Shown here: piece by piece, positions 15,671-23,700 of the stretch
Numbering within the stretch: position 1 is the stretch's first letter
Layout of the letters: each line of letters opens with the position of its first letter
Assembly (NCBI RefSeq): GCF_900128985.1
Contig: NZ_FQUC01000015.1
Coordinates: 37,093-101,092, forward strand
Direction: 5' to 3'
DNA length: 64,000 nucleotides
Origin: Indolivaga macrotermitis
Lineage (GTDB): Bacteria; Bacteroidota; Bacteroidia; Bacteroidales; Dysgonomonadaceae
Notes under the pieces: model-generated
What the model was told of the DNA's origin: nothing
Database searches by the model: none
What the model saw: the letters and a program-made list of their open reading frames with translations, nothing else
Position numbers and translations under genes: made by a program

Positions 15671-18076
15671 TTATTTACTTGTTTGTTTTTTAGCTGTTTG
15701 AGTTTTTTTACCGGTTGTAGCTTTAGCTGGTTTTTTATCGGTTTTTGTTCCTCTCTTAGCTTTTGTCGTCGTATTGTCAGTATTTTTGATTATTTCAAGA
15801 CATTGTTCTTCCGTTAGGGATTTGGCTTCTGTTCCCTTAGGTATTTTATAGTTATTCTTCTGAAAAGTTATATAAGGTCCGTATCTACCATTTAAGATTT
15901 GGATCTCGTTATCTCCTTCGCCGAAAATCTGGATTGTTTTTTCGCTATCTTTTTTACGTTTCTCTTCTATCAGGTCGATAGCCTCTTCTTCGGTAATCGA
16001 ATAAGGATCGTATCCTTTAGGTAAAGATATAAATTTACTGTTGTGACGGATATAGGGTCCGAAACGCCCAACAGCTACCTGCATCTCTTTTCCTTCGTAT
16101 TCGCCTACCACACGTGGTAATTCAAATAGTTTCAGAGCTTCTTTCAGAGTTATGGTTGTCAAAGACTGGTTCTTTTGTAATGAAGCAAACGTTGGTTTCT
16201 CTTCATCATCCTGAGTCCCGATCTGGGCCATAGGACCGAAGCGTCCGATCTTGACAGAAATCTGTTTACCTGTTTTAGGATCAGTACCTAAGATTCTTTC
16301 TCCGATTTTGTGGTCGGTGTGGCTATTCATAACTTCATCGACAACCGGATGGAAACTTTTATAGAAGGTGTCGATCAGATGTGTCCATTCTTCTTGTCCC
16401 TCGGCAATATTATCGAATTGTTTTTCTACGGTAGCTGTGAAATTATAATCGAGGATAGATGGAAATGACTCTGTTAAGAAATCATTTACAACTATTCCTA
16501 TATCGGTCGGTTTAAGCTTATTTTTGTCAGCTCCGGTAACCTCGGTTTTTGTCGAATCCGAGATCTTTCCTTTCTTTAACTGCAAAATATTGTATTCGCG
16601 CGATACGCCTTCGATATTACTTTTCTCAACATATTCTCTGTTTTGTATTGTAGAGATGGTTGGTGCATAAGTGGAAGGTCGTCCGATACCTAATTCTTCG
16701 AGTTTGCGGACAAGCGATGCTTCGGTGTATCTTGGTGGTCGTTGAGTAAATCGCTCGGTTGCGGTAGACTCTTTCAACTCCAGTTTTTCTTTCAGGTGTA
16801 ATGGAGGTAACAGAGACTCTTCGTCTGCGTCGGCAGGTTCGTCATCAGTATCTTCAAGATATACACGAAGGAAACCATCGAATTTCAGAACCTCACCTGT
16901 TGATACGAATTTAAAATCATCTTCGTTCGCTATATCTATGGTCACGGTAGTACGTTCTAACTCTGCATCCGACATTTGAGATGCAATAGTGCGTTTCCAT
17001 ATCAGGTCATATAGCTTTTGCTCCTGTGCAGATCCCGATACTTTAGAATCTGTCATATAAGTTGGTCTGATAGCCTCGTGAGCTTCCTGTGCTCCTTTCG
17101 ATTTAGTTGAGAACTGGCGTACTTTCGAATATTCTTTACCATACACACTCTCAATTTCGCTTTTCGAGGTATTGATAGCTAGTGAAGAGAGGTTTACCGA
17201 GTCGGTACGCATATAAGTAATCTTACCCGATTCGTATAACCTTTGTGCGACAGACATTGTCTGAGATACAGAGAATCCAAGTTTGCGGGCAGCCTCTTGT
17301 TGTAGCGTAGAGGTTGTGAAAGGGGCAGCCGGCGATTTTTTTACCGGTTTGGTTACTATATCATCTATTTGATACGAATTAGTTTCTTTCAGGTGTTCCA
17401 AAAGGGAGAGAGCCTCTGCCTTTGTTTTCAAACGCTTATTAAGCTCAGCCTTCAGCTCATATTTTGTTCCGTTTTCTTCTTTAGTAAAGATTGCCTGAAT
17501 ACGGTATGCTGCTTCGGTTTTGAAATCCTGTATTTCGCGTTCGCGTTCAACGATCAGCCGTACAGCTACAGACTGTACACGACCTGCCGATAGGGCTGGT
17601 TTTACCTTTTTCCATAAAACGGGAGATACCTCGAATCCGACAATACGGTCCAATACCCGGCGCGCTTGCTGGGCATCTACCAGGTCTTTGTTTATCTCGC
17701 GTGGATTTTCGATAGCGTTCAGGATCGCATTCTTTGTTATTTCATGGAATGCAATACGTTTAGAGTCTTTATTCTTTAAATCGAGGGCTTCGTACAAATG
17801 CCATGAAATAGCCTCTCCTTCGCGGTCTTCATCGGACGCGAGCCATACAATGTCGGCATCTTTCGCTGCGGACTTTAGTTCCGATACGAGTTTTTTCTTA
17901 TCAGCCGGAATTTCATATAGTGGTTTATAGTTATGGGCCAGGTCAACGCCAAGATCTTTTTTCTTAAGGTCGCGTATATGTCCATAGCTGGACATAACTT
18001 TGAAGTCTTTCCCTAAGAATTTTTCAATTGTCTTAGCTTTGGCCGGAGACTCTACTATAACTAGGTTTTTCTGCAT
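15671..18076 (-). CDS. topA: DNA topoisomerase I
   Basis: TopA relaxes negative supercoils by single-strand passage. The 801-aa protein opens with the Toprim domain (IVESPAKAKTIEKFLG, then WLASDEDREGEAISWHL with the metal-binding acidic residues). It has the active-site tyrosine in GKITYMRTDS (Tyr about 288) and the conserved GIGRPSTYAPTISTIQ. The C-terminus has several topoisomerase C-terminal repeats (GRFGPMAQIG, GRFGPYIRHNSKF, NGRYGPYITFQKNNY) and a Lys/Thr-rich tail. It has no tetracysteine zinc fingers, unlike E. coli TopA but as in other Bacteroidota. It is transcribed ahead of the acidic small gene. Confidence 0.97.
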   Translation of the reverse strand: MQKNLVIVESPAKAKTIEKFLGKDFKVMSSYGHIRDLKKKDLGVDLAHNYKPLYEIPADKKKLVSELKSAAKDADIVWLASDEDREGEAISWHLYEALDLKNKDSKRIAFHEITKNAILNAIENPREINKDLVDAQQARRVLDRIVGFEVSPVLWKKVKPALSAGRVQSVAVRLIVEREREIQDFKTEAAYRIQAIFTKEENGTKYELKAELNKRLKTKAEALSLLEHLKETNSYQIDDIVTKPVKKSPAAPFTTSTLQQEAARKLGFSVSQTMSVAQRLYESGKITYMRTDSVNLSSLAINTSKSEIESVYGKEYSKVRQFSTKSKGAQEAHEAIRPTYMTDSKVSGSAQEQKLYDLIWKRTIASQMSDAELERTTVTIDIANEDDFKFVSTGEVLKFDGFLRVYLEDTDDEPADADEESLLPPLHLKEKLELKESTATERFTQRPPRYTEASLVRKLEELGIGRPSTYAPTISTIQNREYVEKSNIEGVSREYNILQLKKGKISDSTKTEVTGADKNKLKPTDIGIVVNDFLTESFPSILDYNFTATVEKQFDNIAEGQEEWTHLIDTFYKSFHPVVDEVMNSHTDHKIGERILGTDPKTGKQISVKIGRFGPMAQIGTQDDEEKPTFASLQKNQSLTTITLKEALKLFELPRVVGEYEGKEMQVAVGRFGPYIRHNSKFISLPKGYDPYSITEEEAIDLIEEKRKKDSEKTIQIFGEGDNEIQILNGRYGPYITFQKNNYKIPKGTEAKSLTEEQCLEIIKNTDNTTTKAKRGTKTDKKPAKATTGKKTQTAKKQTSK

Positions 18077-18103
18077 ATTGTCGTCGTTTTCAATTAAAAT
18101 AAA

Positions 18104-18130
18104 CGGTAAATGTAATCAAATTGTTTACCG
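18104..18130. promoter_or_regulatory. Short inverted repeat in the topA leader
   Basis: CGGTAAA (18104-18110) and TTTACCG (18124-18130) form a 7-bp inverted repeat with a 13-nt spacer, 28 nt upstream of topA. It could be an operator or a chance match. No other copy was noticed. Confidence 0.3.
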
Positions 18131-18155
18131 GTTGTGTCGTTTTTGCTTTTTACGG

Positions 18156-18200
18156 GATAATAAGATGTATCTTAATTAACAATTTATGTATCTTATTATC
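18156..18200 (-). terminator. Inverted repeat after the glycosyltransferase gene
   Basis: GATAATAAGAT (18156-18166) pairs with ATCTTATTATC (18190-18200), an 11-bp stem with a 23-nt loop, 14 nt past the stop of the minus-strand GT2 gene. It lacks a clear T-run, so it is only a possible terminator. Confidence 0.35.
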
Positions 18201-18213
18201 AATAGTTAGAATG

Positions 18214-19164
18214 TTAAAATAGTTCTTCTTCTATTTTATAATTATTGCGTTCTGTTGAGTTTCGGGATATCAGTTCTCCGATAAAGCCGGCTAAAAAAAG
18301 CTGCGTTCCGAGTATCATCGCTGTTAGTGATATGAAAAAATAGGGCGAATCGGTAACCAGTCTGTACGGAAGCCCATTTGTCATAGCATATATCTTTGAT
18401 GCACCGACCCCGATAACAGATATTAAGCCGAGTAGAAACATTATACTGCCTAGCAATCCGAAGAAATGCATTGGCTTGCGCCCGAAAGCCGAAAGAAACC
18501 ACAATGTCAGTAAATCCAGATAGCCGTTGAAAAACCGGCTGACTCCGAATTTGCTTTTACCATATTTCCGTGCTTGATGATGAACTACCTTTTCTCCGAT
18601 TTTGTTAAATCCCGCAATCTTTGCCAGATAGGGGATATAACGGTGCATATCGTTGTATATTTCTATATTTTTAACAACGTCTTTGCGGTAGGCTTTCAAG
18701 CCGCAGTTGAAATCGTGTAATTTAATGCCCGATACTTTACGTGCTGTGGCATTGAACAGTTTGGTCGGTAAAGTTTTACTTATAGGATCGTACCGTTTTT
18801 CCTTCCAGCCGGATACCAGATCGTAATTGTCTTTCACAATCATGTTATACAGCTCGGGTATTTCGTCAGGGCTATCCTGCAAATCGGCGTCCATAGTGAT
18901 AACTACATCACCTTTCACTACAGCAAACGCACAATGTAATGCCGGAGATTTACCGTAATTTCGTCTGAACTTGATTCCTTTTATATTATCCGAATTCTTC
19001 CGGAGATCACAAATCGTTTGCCACGAATTGTCTGTACTTCCGTCGTCAACAAAAATCACTTCGAATGAAAAGTTATGAGCCTGCATAACTCTTTCGATCC
19101 ATGTGTAAAGTTCGGGTAACGATTCCTCTTCGTTATATAATGGAATGACAACGGATATGTCCAT
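18214..19164 (-). CDS. Polyprenyl-phosphate sugar transferase (GT2, DPM1/GtrB type)
   Basis: The 316-aa protein has an N-terminal GT-A domain (VVIPLYNEEESLPEL, FVDDGSTDNSW, ITMDADLQDSPDEIPEL). Two C-terminal transmembrane helices follow (about residues 235-257 and 270-292). This is the layout of enzymes that move a sugar from a nucleotide to a polyprenyl phosphate, such as GtrB, ArnC or bacterial Dpm1. The catalytic DAD motif is intact. The exact sugar is not predictable. It lies 19 bp downstream of the DUF4199 gene. As far as I remember this gene pair is conserved in Bacteroidales, which suggests a membrane complex or a shared glycolipid pathway. Confidence 0.9.
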   Translation of the reverse strand: MDISVVIPLYNEEESLPELYTWIERVMQAHNFSFEVIFVDDGSTDNSWQTICDLRKNSDNIKGIKFRRNYGKSPALHCAFAVVKGDVVITMDADLQDSPDEIPELYNMIVKDNYDLVSGWKEKRYDPISKTLPTKLFNATARKVSGIKLHDFNCGLKAYRKDVVKNIEIYNDMHRYIPYLAKIAGFNKIGEKVVHHQARKYGKSKFGVSRFFNGYLDLLTLWFLSAFGRKPMHFFGLLGSIMFLLGLISVIGVGASKIYAMTNGLPYRLVTDSPYFFISLTAMILGTQLFLAGFIGELISRNSTERNNYKIEEELF

Positions 19165-19183
19165 AATTACTTAAATGATTTTT

Positions 19184-19708
19184 TTATGTAGGATTTGCCC
19201 TGTTATTGCGGGATACAAAGTACCCTAAGATCAAAGACAGGAAAAATCCGATTAGTACATTAGCTATCGCAGTGCATAGTGCATAATATAATGCCCCGTA
19301 TGTTGAAAGGAATGCCTTAAGATCATTATATGCTATATCCGGCATTTTCATTTTACTTATCATGTCGAGAATGACCTTGTTCTGGCTAGATACAAGGGCA
19401 GGGTTGATAACCAGTAAATGCAGGCATACGATAACTGCTTCGATAATCGATGCAAAGATAAACAGTAATAATGAGAACAGGATACATTCGCCGAAACTAA
19501 TCTTTCCTCCGAGGTCTGTATCCCGGTACCGGGTAATCAGTACATAATATATAATAGGTGTGCCTATTGCTAAAATATTATATATGTACTTGAATACATC
19601 GTAATGATCGCTTCCAATGACAAAGAAGTACCGGAATACCCAAAATAGCCCGAGAGGCAAAGCGAAATTCATTGCCGACGAGAGTATACTGTTTTTGTTA
19701 TCGCTCAT
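19184..19708 (-). CDS. DUF4199 integral membrane protein
   Basis: This 174-aa protein has four predicted transmembrane helices (near residues 13-33, 38-58, 72-95 and 140-165) and the DUF4199 pattern: a Gly-rich turn in DTDLGGKISFGECILFSLLL, then a polar segment before the last helix. I chose the ATG at 19708 (MSDNKNSILSS); the longer reading from 19753 uses a TTG. Function is unknown. Its tight spacing to the polyprenyl-phosphate sugar transferase gene points to joint action at the inner membrane. Confidence 0.8.
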   Translation of the reverse strand: MSDNKNSILSSAMNFALPLGLFWVFRYFFVIGSDHYDVFKYIYNILAIGTPIIYYVLITRYRDTDLGGKISFGECILFSLLLFIFASIIEAVIVCLHLLVINPALVSSQNKVILDMISKMKMPDIAYNDLKAFLSTYGALYYALCTAIANVLIGFFLSLILGYFVSRNNRANPT

Positions 19709-19775
19709 AGTTATTATGGTGATCATTAAAAAATGACGGTACGAAAGTAGCAAAAATTCTAAACAAACAGAAAAA

Positions 19776-20876
19776 CTAATTCTTTTCGTAACCCTTTTTA
19801 GGAATTACAGGTACATATACCTCTGTCAGAAGTTCGTTTTCGTCAGTACTTGCCGGATTATTAAGGTATTTTTCGAAAATAATATCATCCCTGAAATTGT
19901 ACCGGCTCTCGGGAAGCCATATATACCATATTTTTTTATATAGTTCCGTTAAATGTTTATAAGCCCCTTTGTGGGTAAAGACAGCATAGATGCCTTCCCT
20001 TATTTCCTTATATTCTATATTGTTACGGGATGTGGTTGGATATTCTATACTGAGACAGGGGCAAAACTCGGGTTTTTGATCGGGATTATCGGGAAACTCA
20101 AAACAAGCGCCGAGCGACTCGCTGCCTTCGTATAGCAGATTACTGAATATGGCGAACGAATATAGTTTTTGCCAGATATTGTTGTAAGTAGCTTCCGGAT
20201 CTATACTTCTCAGGTAAATAATGTGTTTAGGGTATATCTTGCAAATACGGGGAAAAAGCTGCCCGGCTCTGCTCACCGCCCATCGGCTTGGCGTGATTTT
20301 GTAAATACTTGGCGGAATTCCGAAATATTTTTTGAATGCTTTAGACAAAGCTTGCATACTGTTGTATCCGGATTCGGTTGCAAGCCTGTCAAGCGAGGTG
20401 TCGTTTGTCCGTAAATTTTCGGCTACATGTTCGAGTCTCAAGCGTTGTATATACTGAGCCGGATTTTCGCCGATTATGGCTTTGAATATACGGTGGAAAT
20501 GGAACGGCGATATGCATGCAACCTGAGCCAGCGTTTCCAGATCGTTATTGTCTTGAAGATGATCGTTGATATAATCCAGTACCCGGTTTATAGCTTTATA
20601 ATATTCGGCTTGTGTATCTTCTTTTTGAGCCCAGCGTTTGAGTGTGGGGAACTGTACATGCATATATTTGATATATTGTTCGCTATTACCACCGTTTTTG
20701 CTGACATATTTTGCACAAAGGTTTATCATCTCCTCCATTGTTACATCCGAAGTGAACTGTCCATGCTGGAAACAATACTGGCAGTAATCTTCTATACGTG
20801 TACCTATACTGTCGGTACCGTACATTTCGGGTTTATATAGAGGCATTCCACAACTTTGGCAAACTTTATTTTTCAT
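19776..20876 (-). CDS. AraC-family regulator with N-terminal zinc ribbon and GyrI-like domain
   Basis: The 366-aa protein is a three-part fusion. Residues 1-85 form a putative zinc ribbon with CQSCGMP and CQYCFQHGQFTSDVTMEEM. Residues about 95-195 are two AraC helix-turn-helix units (DLETLAQVACISPFHFHRIF and RLATESGYNSMQALSKAFKK). Residues about 210-365 look like a GyrI/Rob-type ligand-binding domain (IEYKEIREGIYAVFTHKGAY). I chose M4 of the longer ORF because its cysteine spacing then matches the small paralogue at 21147-21416 exactly. Such regulators usually sense small hydrophobic ligands or drugs. The ligand here is unknown. Confidence 0.88.
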   Translation of the reverse strand: MKNKVCQSCGMPLYKPEMYGTDSIGTRIEDYCQYCFQHGQFTSDVTMEEMINLCAKYVSKNGGNSEQYIKYMHVQFPTLKRWAQKEDTQAEYYKAINRVLDYINDHLQDNNDLETLAQVACISPFHFHRIFKAIIGENPAQYIQRLRLEHVAENLRTNDTSLDRLATESGYNSMQALSKAFKKYFGIPPSIYKITPSRWAVSRAGQLFPRICKIYPKHIIYLRSIDPEATYNNIWQKLYSFAIFSNLLYEGSESLGACFEFPDNPDQKPEFCPCLSIEYPTTSRNNIEYKEIREGIYAVFTHKGAYKHLTELYKKIWYIWLPESRYNFRDDIIFEKYLNNPASTDENELLTEVYVPVIPKKGYEKN

Positions 20877-20904
20877 ATTCCGCATTCTGTTTAATTCGAG
20901 GAAG

Positions 20905-21018
20905 GTGACAAAAAGTATACAAACTTATACAAAAAAGTATACACCGGTGTCACCTTTGTCACCTTTTTTATTTATTGATATTCAGTTATGTATGTCTTCT
21001 AAAGTGACAAAAGTGACA
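20905..21018. repeat. Array of GTGACA/TGTCAC half-sites and GTATAC palindromes
   Basis: Five copies of one hexamer occur: GTGACA at 20905, 21004 and 21013, and its complement TGTCAC at 20948 and 20957. The two pairs are each spaced 9 bp and form a near-perfect 15-nt inverted repeat (TGTCACCTTTGTCAC versus the complement of GTGACAAAAGTGACA, one mismatch). GTATAC occurs at 20915 and 20937, and the palindrome ACACCGGTGT at 20941-20950. The array sits directly upstream of the AraC/zinc-ribbon gene and is a good candidate for its operator. Confidence 0.6.
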
Positions 21019-21082
21019 ACGTTACACCTTTTTTTGTTTTTTGTATTTCCTCATGTGTTTGTTCTTTCTTGTATAGATAAAA

Positions 21083-21128
21083 TACCCCGAAAGAATATGG
21101 TAAAAGGTTACAATATTCTTTCGGGGTA
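21083..21128. terminator. Strong hairpin, probable bidirectional terminator
   Basis: TACCCCGAAAGAATAT (21083-21098) pairs perfectly with its complement at 21113-21128, a 16-bp stem with a 14-nt loop. T-rich sequence follows on both strands (TTTTATC on minus, CGTTTTTTAC on plus). It ends the minus-strand zinc-ribbon gene and isolates the AraC gene. Confidence 0.8.
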
Positions 21129-21146
21129 CGTTTTTTACAAATCTGA

Positions 21147-21416
21147 TTATTGTTGCCAGCGTTGCAATTTAGGAAAATATTGCTTCATCTGGGCAATAGC
21201 TTCTTCTTTGGTAAATTTCTGTTCTGAATCTTTATTGAAGTCATCCAGATATTGAACACATTGCTCTATCATCTGATCCATTGTTACGTCTGAAGTAAAT
21301 TGCCCGTCTTTGTAGCAATAATTACAAAACGTAGTGTTCTGAGTACCATCTGCATTCGTGCTGAAGTGCTCTTCATTTAGCGGCATTCCGCAACTTTGAC
21401 AAAAATTTTGTTCCAT
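21147..21416 (-). CDS. Stand-alone zinc-ribbon protein, paralogue of the AraC N-terminus
   Basis: This 89-aa protein consists of one putative zinc-ribbon domain: CQSCGMPLNEE, then CNYCYKDGQFTSDVTMDQM, giving four spaced cysteines. It ends in QYFPKLQRWQQ, which matches QFPTLKRWAQ in the first 85 residues of the AraC regulator 270 bp downstream. The two are clear paralogues over the whole small protein. It has no signal peptide or helix-turn-helix of its own. It has a separate promoter motif and a strong terminator. It could modulate or compete with the regulator, but that is inference. Confidence 0.88.
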   Translation of the reverse strand: MEQNFCQSCGMPLNEEHFSTNADGTQNTTFCNYCYKDGQFTSDVTMDQMIEQCVQYLDDFNKDSEQKFTKEEAIAQMKQYFPKLQRWQQ

Positions 21417-21442
21417 AGTTATTATAGTTTTAGTGATATATG

Positions 21443-21450
21443 CAAAAGTA
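21443..21450 (-). promoter_or_regulatory. -7 promoter element for the small zinc-ribbon gene
   Basis: On the minus strand this reads TACTTTTG, an exact TAnnTTTG match 27 nt before the start codon. Confidence 0.5.
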
Positions 21451-21634
21451 CATCTTTCCGGTAAAGGGTAGGTTGTCCGATTTTGCGATTTTTAGAAAAC
21501 GGTACTTCTGCCGGATATTGGTATTTGGTCTCTATAATTAGTTGTTTGGTCTCAAAAGAAAATCAGGCAATGAATATCTCTCTTTATTTGTGGAAGTAAG
21601 ATAAAAAATAATATTCACATAAAATGATACAGAT

Positions 21635-21949
21635 ATGAAAATGACTGGTTTTTTAGTAATCGCAATTGTTTCTTTACTCTTGATGACGTCTTGTTATACC
21701 TCCAGGGTAAACGTCGGTAATGCTACAGCCGAAACTTCGCGTATAAAGGTAAGTGAGACGAAAAATAAGTTCTTATTCTGGGGGCTGTTGCCGCTCGATA
21801 ATGAGCAGAATGCAAAAGCATATGTAGGCGATAAAAAAGATTATATAACGGAAACATCGTGGTCGGTGTCTGATGGGTTGCTTAATTACATAACACTGGG
21901 AATATATAGTCCCACGACCACAACGTATTATGTGCCTTACGAAGAGTAA
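21635..21949 (+). CDS. Bor-like lipoprotein
   Basis: The 104-aa product starts with a lipoprotein signal (lipobox LMTSC, Cys 20). The mature part recalls the phage lambda Bor/Iss family: a KFLFWGLLPLDNEQNAKAY segment, and near the C-terminus DGLLNYITLGIYSPTTTTYY, which parallels the Bor phrase GLLxFITLGIYTP. Bor is a surface lipoprotein linked to serum resistance in E. coli. In Bacteroidota similar proteins occur widely without assigned function, so only the family and an outer-membrane location are suggested. A strong terminator follows. No phage genes are nearby. Confidence 0.75.
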   Translation: MKMTGFLVIAIVSLLLMTSCYTSRVNVGNATAETSRIKVSETKNKFLFWGLLPLDNEQNAKAYVGDKKDYITETSWSVSDGLLNYITLGIYSPTTTTYYVPYEE

Positions 21950-21960
21950 ACAGGCAAAAG

Positions 21961-21990
21961 AGGATATCAAACTATTGATATCCTTTTTTG
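21961..21990 (+). terminator. Terminator of the Bor-like gene
   Basis: AGGATATCAA (21961-21970) pairs with TTGATATCCT (21975-21984) around the loop ACTA, followed by six T within TCCTTTTTTG. It lies 12 nt past the stop codon. Confidence 0.9.
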
Positions 21991-22163
21991 TCGATATATA
22001 CTTGTGTCTCTTTTGATAATAAAAATGATTAAAGTTTCAAAATGAAACGAATATATGTATTTGATGTGTCGATTGTTATAAAATATCCGCTTTAGATTGC
22101 TTATTGAATTATTCTTTATATATTGCAATACTTAAATTTCAACAACATTTATAAACTAATACC

Positions 22164-23624
22164 ATGTCAGAGAATTCTTCTAAAATTAAATTTCACAGCG
22201 GAGAGAATATTCCACTGGAATTGCATAAGGTGCGCGTTGTGCAAAAGCTTCATTTAGTGCCTATTGAACGCCGTCTTGAAGCCTTGTATGAAGCCGGATT
22301 TAATACATTCAGATTAGATACCAAAGACGTATTTCTGGATATGCTTACCGATAGTGGTACGAATGCTATGAGTGACAGGCAATTGGGGGCGATGATGATT
22401 GCCGACGATGCTTATGCCGGTTCGCAGAGTTTTGTTCGCTACCAGAAAGCTGTAGAAGAAGTTCTTGGTAAAAAATATTTACTACCTGTGCATCAGGGGC
22501 GCGCTGCCGAGAATATAATATCTAATGCCTATGTACGTAAAGGTAGTATTGTGCCGATGAATTATCATTTCACTACAGCGATGGCGCATATCACACAATA
22601 TGGAGGTAAGATAGAAGAATTACTTTATGACGAAGCTTATGTGATTAACAGCAAGCACCCCTTCAAAGGAAATATGAACCTTGAGAAGTTGGAAGAATGT
22701 ATCAATAAGCATGGTGCTGCCAATATTCCCTATATCCGTATGGAGGCTTCCACCAATCTTATCGGGGGACAGCCTTTCTCGATAGATAACTTAAGGAATG
22801 TACGCGCCATAGCTGATAAATATAAAATACGGTTGGTGCTTGATGCCAGTTTACTTGGCGAAAATGCCTGGCTGGTGAAACAGCGTGAAGAGGAATTCAA
22901 GAACAGTTCTATGGCGGAGATCATACTCACGATGACGGGGTTGGCCGATCTTGTCTATTTTTCTGCACGAAAGCTGAGTTCGTCCCGCGGCGGTGGTATC
23001 TGTACCAATGATTATGCTATAATGAAGGAATTGGAACCGCTTGTTCCGTTATTCGAAGGTTTTCTTACCTACGGTGGTATGTCGGTTCGCGAAATAGAGG
23101 CGATAGCTGTAGGGTTATATGAGACATTAGACGAAAGTATGATCTGTCAGAGTCCTCAGTTTATCGCATATCTGGTAAATTCATTAGAGAAAAAAGGTGT
23201 TCCGGTGGTAACTCCTCCCGGAGTACTAGGAGCTCATATGAATGCCATGGAGATATGTTCTCATATTTCGCAATTGGAATATCCGGCAGGAGCACTAGCG
23301 GCTGCTTTCTTCCTTATTTCAGGTGTGCGTGGAATGGAAAGAGGCTCTATATCTAACCAGCGTGATGAATACGGAAATGAGACGTATGCCGATATGGAAC
23401 TCCTTCGTTTGGCTGTTCCGCGACGTGTATTCACTTTGTCGCAAATCAAATATGTGGAAGACCGTATGACATGGCTGTACGAGAACCGAAATTTGATAGG
23501 AGGGCTTAGGTTTGTATATGAACCTCCGGTGTTACGTTTCTTTATGGGAGGACTTGAGCCCGTTAATGACTGGCCACAGCGTTTGATGGCGAAATTCCGT
23601 GAAGATTTTGGCGATAGTCTTTAG
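22164..23624 (+). CDS. Beta-eliminating lyase, divergent tyrosine phenol-lyase/tryptophanase type
   Basis: This 486-aa protein is a PLP enzyme of the tryptophanase/tyrosine phenol-lyase family: LLTDSGTNAMSDRQLGAMM, DDAYAGSQSF, HQGRAAEN, and LLRLAVPRRVFT. The Schiff-base Lys is K270 in FSARKLSSSRGGG. Two features favour the phenol-lyase branch: GMERGSIS (R393, the tyrosine-hydroxyl Arg) and LRFF (F459) where tryptophanase has His. One PLP contact is changed: the family DSAR/DATR motif reads DASLLGEN here (L230 instead of Arg). The product would be pyruvate and ammonia from an amino acid, but the substrate is uncertain. It is a single-gene unit flanked by terminators. Confidence 0.85.
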   Translation: MSENSSKIKFHSGENIPLELHKVRVVQKLHLVPIERRLEALYEAGFNTFRLDTKDVFLDMLTDSGTNAMSDRQLGAMMIADDAYAGSQSFVRYQKAVEEVLGKKYLLPVHQGRAAENIISNAYVRKGSIVPMNYHFTTAMAHITQYGGKIEELLYDEAYVINSKHPFKGNMNLEKLEECINKHGAANIPYIRMEASTNLIGGQPFSIDNLRNVRAIADKYKIRLVLDASLLGENAWLVKQREEEFKNSSMAEIILTMTGLADLVYFSARKLSSSRGGGICTNDYAIMKELEPLVPLFEGFLTYGGMSVREIEAIAVGLYETLDESMICQSPQFIAYLVNSLEKKGVPVVTPPGVLGAHMNAMEICSHISQLEYPAGALAAAFFLISGVRGMERGSISNQRDEYGNETYADMELLRLAVPRRVFTLSQIKYVEDRMTWLYENRNLIGGLRFVYEPPVLRFFMGGLEPVNDWPQRLMAKFREDFGDSL

Positions 23625-23646
23625 TCTTGAAAAAATAAGAAATACG

Positions 23647-23681
23647 AAAACGGCATAGATTATTTTATCTATGCCGTTTTT
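23647..23681 (+). terminator. Terminator of the lyase gene, probably also acting on the convergent gene
   Basis: AAAACGGCATAGAT (23647-23660) pairs with ATCTATGCCGTTTT (23667-23680), a 14-bp stem with loop TATTTT and a T tail. It lies between convergent genes and is A/T-flanked on both sides, so it can work in both directions. Confidence 0.88.
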
Positions 23682-23700
23682 ATATGTTTCGAAATATTCC

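Noticed and set aside
20905..21018. CRISPR-like repeats between the zinc-ribbon genes.
   Set aside because: The repeated unit is only 6-15 nt, has no spacers of even length and no cas genes; it fits an operator array.
22164..23624. Canonical tryptophanase (tnaA).
   Set aside because: The His of tryptophanase is replaced by Phe (LRFF) and MERG has the tyrosine-binding Arg, so the tyrosine phenol-lyase branch fits better, with an altered PLP site.
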